This document shows, piece after piece, positions 6,231 to 9,282 of a stretch of 9,282 nucleotides of DNA. Numbering within the stretch: the first letter of the stretch is position 1; each line of letters opens with the position of its first letter. A program made the translations under genes and the position numbers. Origin of the DNA: JACZWL01 sp046756445 (lineage in GTDB: Bacteria > Pseudomonadota > Gammaproteobacteria > Steroidobacterales > Woeseiaceae); contig JBHHWI010000115.1 in the NCBI GenBank assembly GCA_046756445.1, positions 1 through 9,282 of the forward strand, in the 5' to 3' direction. The notes beneath the pieces were generated by a model. It searched no databases and was not told the DNA's origin. It was given only the letters and a program-made list of their open reading frames with translations.

Positions 6231-7793
6231 ATGGCGGAACCGGTTCTCCTGAAAAGTGAAGCGCGCAAGCGTGCTGAGAATGCCTGGAAGCTGACGCGGC
6301 TGGCGATCGATAAAGCTGCGGACAGAGTATTCTGGGCCAGGCAGGACGGCCGACTTTTTTACGTCAACGACTCGGCCTGCCGGTCACTCGGCTACTCACG
6401 TAAGGAACTTCTCACGATGTCCATCGGCGATGTCGTGCCGGATTTTCGAGCGGCGACGTGGGCCAGACAATGGCGCGAGCTCAAGGAAAAAGGGTTCTGT
6501 ACTATTGAGACCCGTCACCGCGCCAAGGATGGCCGGATTTTCCCGGTTGAAATCTCGCACAATTATCTGCAATTCGATAAGTACGAATATGTTTGTGCCT
6601 TTGTCCGCGACATCACGCACAGGCAGGAAATCGACGCCCAGCTTCAACAGGCGCAAAAGATGGAGGCGGTGGGGCAACTCACGAGCGGCATAGCTCATGA
6701 CTTTAACAACCTGCTGACCATCGTCATCGGTAATCTGCAAATCCTCGAAGAAGATCTGCAACAGAACGAAGAGTTTTCCGAACGGATTAAGGCAGCACTC
6801 GAAGCGGCGTTGCGCGGGGCGGACCTGACCAGACGTCTGCTGGCATTCTCCCGGCAACAAATGCTGGTACCGAAGGTTATGGACATCAACGAACTCGTGA
6901 CCGGGATCGAGCCGCTGCTCAAAACGACGCTCGGCGCGCACATAAAGCTCTGCACACAGCTTGCCGGCGATCTATGGTCAACGACGGTAGATCCGGGCCA
7001 GCTCGAAAACGCTGTTATCAATCTGGGCGTCAATGCCCGCGACGCAATGGTCAAGGGCGGCGAACTTACGATCGACACAAGTAATGTCTCCCTGGATCAG
7101 ACCGAGGCGTCACAGGAAGCGGGCCTGGCGTCCGGTGAGTATGTGTTGCTGAACGTGAGTGACAACGGAACCGGCATTCCTAAAGACACGCTGTTGCACG
7201 TTTTTGAGCCGTTTTTCAGTACCAAGGGTCCGGGTAAAGGCAGCGGACTCGGGCTCAGCATGGTGTACGGATTCGTCAAGCAATCGAACGGGCACATAAA
7301 GATATACAGTGAGGAAGGGTACGGAACGAGTATCAGGATCTATTTACCTCGATCCGAGTCTGCCGCCGAAGACACAAAGGCGACGCCAATAAGGACAGTA
7401 CAGGCCCCCAAGGGGCAGGAGACCGTTCTCGTTGTGGAGGACGAGGACGCCGTCCGCAGGATTGCGGTCAAGATTCTCAGCGAACTGGGATATCGATTGC
7501 TGGAAGCTGCTTCCGGAAAGGCGGCGCTGCCCGTTTTGGAAAAACATGAGAATATTGATCTCCTGTTTACCGATGTGGTAATGCCTGGCGGCATGACCGG
7601 TGCGCAGCTTGCAAAGCAGGCACGTATACGCAACCCGAACCTAAGTGTGCTATTTACCTCGGGTTACAGCGAGACAGGCATTTTCGATTACGGGGTCTTG
7701 CAAGGCAGTGACGACATTCTGCATAAGCCTTATAAGAAAGAAGAATTAGCACAAAAAGTGCGCGACGTTCTTGACCGGGCATTAAGCCATTGA
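6231..7793 (+). CDS. Hybrid histidine kinase: PAS - HisKA - HATPase - receiver
   Basis: The 520-residue protein has no membrane segment and should be cytoplasmic. Residues about 22-140 form a PAS sensor (FYVNDSACRSLGYSRKEL, RDITHRQ). A coiled linker leads to the H-box GIAHDFNNLL with phospho-acceptor His156. The ATPase domain shows the N-box NLGVNARDAM (about 265-274), DNGTGIP (about 311), FEPFFSTK and GKGSGLGLS. A C-terminal receiver (about 397-515) is complete: Glu403/Asp404 in the acidic pocket, phospho-acceptor Asp448 in FTDVVMPGGMTG, and HKP. This layout is typical of kinases that transfer internally and often on to a separate phosphotransfer protein, but no Hpt domain is seen in the window. 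The ligand of the PAS domain is unknown. I chose ATG 6231 with GGAG close by (6225-6228, spacing only two or three bases); a TTG at 6198 would add 11 residues. It probably forms an operon with the EAL gene. Confidence 0.93.
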   Translation: MAEPVLLKSEARKRAENAWKLTRLAIDKAADRVFWARQDGRLFYVNDSACRSLGYSRKELLTMSIGDVVPDFRAATWARQWRELKEKGFCTIETRHRAKDGRIFPVEISHNYLQFDKYEYVCAFVRDITHRQEIDAQLQQAQKMEAVGQLTSGIAHDFNNLLTIVIGNLQILEEDLQQNEEFSERIKAALEAALRGADLTRRLLAFSRQQMLVPKVMDINELVTGIEPLLKTTLGAHIKLCTQLAGDLWSTTVDPGQLENAVINLGVNARDAMVKGGELTIDTSNVSLDQTEASQEAGLASGEYVLLNVSDNGTGIPKDTLLHVFEPFFSTKGPGKGSGLGLSMVYGFVKQSNGHIKIYSEEGYGTSIRIYLPRSESAAEDTKATPIRTVQAPKGQETVLVVEDEDAVRRIAVKILSELGYRLLEAASGKAALPVLEKHENIDLLFTDVVMPGGMTGAQLAKQARIRNPNLSVLFTSGYSETGIFDYGVLQGSDDILHKPYKKEELAQKVRDVLDRALSH

Positions 7794-7897
7794 AAGGCGC
7801 CAGAACCCTGTATCAGTCAACCATGAGTCTGCGAATCGGACTGCGGCCAGAGTACTGATACTCCGCGCAACGCTGCCGGAAGCGGCCTCGAGAATAG

Positions 7898-7923
7898 CCA
7901 CGGTCGCGAAGCGACCTTTGTGG
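7898..7923 (+). terminator. Strong hairpin, possible terminator or attenuator
   Basis: GGTCGC and GCGACC pair around a GAA loop, and flanking CCAC and GTGG can extend the stem across a three-base TTT bulge. It lies about 105 bases after the kinase stop and 50 bases before palindromic box 3. There is no run of T after the stem, so intrinsic termination is doubtful. It does fit the boundary between the kinase operon and a separately promoted second pseudo-receiver gene. Confidence 0.35.
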
Positions 7924-7972
7924 GCTGTGCTGGGCCTGGTGACCAATCAATGACAGGCGAGATACAGGCATG

Positions 7973-7988
7973 GCAACACTGTGTTTCC
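7973..7988 (+). promoter_or_regulatory. Palindromic box, copy 3 (upstream of second pseudo-receiver gene)
   Basis: GCAACACTGTGTTTCC matches the consensus fully, with T at the centre. Like copy 2, it is followed by GA. It is 75 bases from the ATG at 8063. If the promoter proposed at 8008-8036 is right, the box centre falls near position -62, a place where activators often bind. Confidence 0.6.
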
Positions 7989-8007
7989 GACCTGGACGGC
8001 GCATACC

Positions 8008-8036
8008 TTGTTAAGTTCATGGGCCGACTATCAAAT
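8008..8036 (+). promoter_or_regulatory. Candidate sigma-70-type promoter for the 8063 gene
   Basis: TTGTTA (8008-8013) and TCAAAT (8031-8036) are separated by 17 bases. Each hexamer matches the consensus at four positions or fewer, so an activator would be needed. Transcription would start near 8043 and give a leader of about 20 bases. Confidence 0.35.
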
Positions 8037-8062
8037 ACGGTTGAATATCAGGAAATGAGCTT

Positions 8063-8932
8063 ATGTCCGGCCCTCGCACGTCAAAATTATCACGCAGGAA
8101 ATCACATCAAATATCTCATACACGACGTCCTCGCAAGGAACCCGATGCCCCGGTTGATGACCACCTGATTCGCATCCTGGTGCTTGACGACGAGCATGAA
8201 ACGCTCGAACGCCTGGAAAACGCCCTTTGGGTCTGGCCACATAAAGTCGCGAATGCTAACAGCGTCGATGAAGCAGTCGAGATGTGCCGGGACCTTGAGC
8301 CGACAGCGCTGATTGTGGGCGCCGAATTTGCAGGCGGCCCCAATGGAAGCACTATTACGACTTTGCGCGAAAACCTGCCGCAAGTACCGATAGTCGTGCT
8401 TGGATCTTGGTCGGACAAGGAAACACCGGCCAACATATTTGATCAGGGTGCGAATGCAATTCTGCCGCGTGAGGAGCTTCACCGGCCGACACTGTATGAT
8501 TTGCTGCTACGAATACAACGGGCACCGGAATCTGCCAGAGCGTTGGACATTCCGCGCTTGCCGGAGATGCCTCTGCCTTACCGAGAAAGCAGGATCATTG
8601 GAGCATTGATGTGCGAGATCTCGGGCACGATCATCGACGCCAATGACTGTCTGGCAAGATGGCTGGGGCATTCAAACGCAGATGCGCTAATCGGGAAATG
8701 CGTGTGGCGCGATGTCTTGGATTCTCAGGCTGACTGGACGGCCTGGACGAGGATCGCCGGCGATATGGCGGCGCTCTTGTATCAGTCCACAACAGTCAAA
8801 GCGAACAATAAGGAGCTCCTGCCGATGAAACTGGAGGTCTTTGCAGCCCCGAGCTTCCCCAGTCAGCTACAGGCCGTGTTCGTCGACCAGACAGAACTCA
8901 CCGTCCTCAACGGCGGGGCCAGGGATAATTAG
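8063..8932 (+). CDS. Pseudo-receiver + PAS-like signalling protein (paralogue of 4057-4851)
   Basis: The product is 289 residues, with AGGA nine bases before ATG 8063. After a basic N-terminal arm (about 1-35, many Arg, Lys and Ser) comes a receiver-like domain (about 36-155). It keeps the acidic pair Asp42-Asp43 in LVLDDEHE. The phospho-acceptor position is Gly86 in ALIVGAEFAG, and the conserved Lys is Arg136 in AILPREE. A PAS-like domain follows (about 178-280: GALMCEISGTIIDAND, CLARWLG, GKCVWRD, ADWTAW, LEVFAAP). It has the same domain order as the 4057 protein, but a more complete acidic pocket and a longer basic arm. No output domain is visible. It is separated from the kinase gene by 269 bases containing a hairpin, box 3 and a candidate promoter, so it is probably its own transcription unit. 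Its job is unknown; regulation of, or by, the neighbouring kinase is an inference from position. Confidence 0.8.
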   Translation: MSGPRTSKLSRRKSHQISHTRRPRKEPDAPVDDHLIRILVLDDEHETLERLENALWVWPHKVANANSVDEAVEMCRDLEPTALIVGAEFAGGPNGSTITTLRENLPQVPIVVLGSWSDKETPANIFDQGANAILPREELHRPTLYDLLLRIQRAPESARALDIPRLPEMPLPYRESRIIGALMCEISGTIIDANDCLARWLGHSNADALIGKCVWRDVLDSQADWTAWTRIAGDMAALLYQSTTVKANNKELLPMKLEVFAAPSFPSQLQAVFVDQTELTVLNGGARDN

Positions 8933-9011
8933 GGCGCCGTCAGCGCGCGAATTCGGCCGAGGCACAGCCAAATCCGGGCGGCATCCACCGGGAGCAAAGA
9001 GATTGCGAGCT

Positions 9012-9045
9012 CCGAGCCACCCGGTTTCGGCCCGGGCAGCTTCGG
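9012..9045 (+). other. Stem-loop abutting palindromic box 4
   Basis: CCCGG (9020-9024) pairs with CCGGG (9032-9036) around a seven-base loop. An outer CCGA-GC arm pairs with GC-T-TCGG across a small internal loop and one bulge. It lies 80 bases after the second pseudo-receiver gene and its last two bases are the first two of box 4. No T-run follows, so it may be a weak terminator or simply GC-rich chance pairing. Confidence 0.3.
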
Positions 9046-9060
9046 AAACACTGTGTTTCC
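9044..9060 (+). promoter_or_regulatory. Palindromic box, copy 4, perfect dyad (upstream of LysR gene)
   Basis: GGAAACACTGTGTTTCC is a perfect 8+1+8 palindrome. It shares its core ACACTGTGTTTCC with copy 3, and its left arm GGAAACAC is the fully symmetric version of GCAACAC. It is 144 bases before the LysR start. The symmetry suggests that a homodimer binds here. Copies 1-3 look like asymmetric variants. Confidence 0.6.
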
Positions 9061-9099
9061 TTGTAGATTTCAGAATTGGCCGGTTTCTATTCCCACATT

Positions 9100-9108
9100 T
9101 GGTATCAT
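9100..9108 (+). promoter_or_regulatory. Candidate extended -10 element for the LysR gene
   Basis: TGGTATCAT fits TG-N-TATAAT with one mismatch in the hexamer. No -35 is visible at 15-18 bases. A second similar site, TGGTATTAT, lies at 9130-9138. Either would leave a leader of about 60-90 bases. Confidence 0.3.
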
Positions 9109-9180
9109 GACGTCGCTGATGAGATTTCATGGTATTATTGAAACAAGTATTCATAATATACACTGAAGTCCGACGTTTCC

Positions 9181-9203
9181 GACAATTAAGGACTGAAATT
9201 GTC
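9181..9203 (+). promoter_or_regulatory. Inverted repeat enclosing the LysR ribosome binding site
   Basis: GACAATT (9181-9187) and AATTGTC (9197-9203) are perfect inverted copies with a nine-base gap. The likely ribosome binding site AAGGA (9188-9192) sits in the gap, and the ATG follows one base after the repeat. It could be an operator for autoregulation or an RNA hairpin that presents the ribosome binding site in its loop. Confidence 0.4.
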
Positions 9204-9204
9204 A

Positions 9205-9282
9205 ATGAATCTGTCTGACGTATATGTCTTCGAGAAAGTCGCCGCGACGTTGAGTTTCACAAAGGCCGCCAGGCTGGTTGGT
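9205..9282 (+). CDS. LysR-type transcriptional regulator, N-terminus only (cut by window end)
   Basis: The 26 visible residues begin MNLSDVYVFEKVAATLSFTK and continue AARLVG. This is the conserved start of the LysR winged-helix domain: the usual pattern is MDL..L..F..V...GSFT.AA..L. The frame is open to the window edge. AAGGA lies 12 bases before ATG 9205, inside an inverted repeat. The effector-binding domain and target genes are not visible. LysR proteins often control a divergent neighbour, but the upstream gene here runs in the same direction. The palindromic box 4 and candidate -10 elements lie in the 272-base leader. Confidence 0.82.
   Translation, partial: MNLSDVYVFEKVAATLSFTKAARLVG

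Noticed and set aside
7920..8168. Small plus-strand frame of 82 codons between kinase and second pseudo-receiver gene
   Set aside because: It contains box 3 and the candidate promoter, overlaps the start of the real gene in another frame and has no good ribosome binding site.

Overview
The window looks like an accessory, signalling-rich stretch of a proteobacterial chromosome, most likely gammaproteobacterial. The reasons are an OmpA-type outer-membrane protein with thrombospondin type-3 repeats, a RocR-like receiver-EAL regulator, a hybrid histidine kinase and a LysR regulator, at moderately high GC. Taxonomy is inferred from gene types only; there is no rRNA or other marker.

Layout. 1-156: 3' piece of a truncated paralogue of the sugar dehydratase gene that follows. 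286-2262 (+): membrane-anchored WbpM/PglF/CapD-type nucleotide-sugar 4,6-dehydratase, for surface polysaccharide. 2356-3597 (-): convergent gene for an OmpA/TSP3 outer-membrane protein. 3598-4056: long divergent intergenic region. 4057-8932 (+): a four-gene signalling cassette in the order pseudo-receiver+PAS protein, receiver-EAL protein with a degraded EAL site, PAS histidine kinase with its own receiver, and a second pseudo-receiver+PAS protein paralogous to the first. 9205-9282 (+): start of a LysR-type regulator, cut by the window edge.

The most striking signal is not a gene. A near-palindromic box, consensus GCAACACWGTGTTTCC, occurs four times, always in the leader on the coding-strand side of a plus-strand gene or operon: 173-188 (dehydratase), 3855-3870 (first pseudo-receiver gene), 7973-7988 (second pseudo-receiver gene) and 9044-9060 (LysR gene, a perfect 8+1+8 dyad). 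The first two copies also share a second element about 70 bases upstream and a third downstream, so whole promoter regions appear related. This suggests a local regulon joining polysaccharide synthesis, a phosphorelay/cyclic-di-GMP-like module and a LysR regulator.

Working model (inference): the hybrid kinase passes a signal to the receiver-EAL protein, which probably binds rather than cleaves cyclic-di-GMP. The two pseudo-receiver+PAS proteins lack the phosphorylatable Asp and may act as non-phosphorylated adaptors or sensors. The shared box would coordinate their expression with the dehydratase gene.
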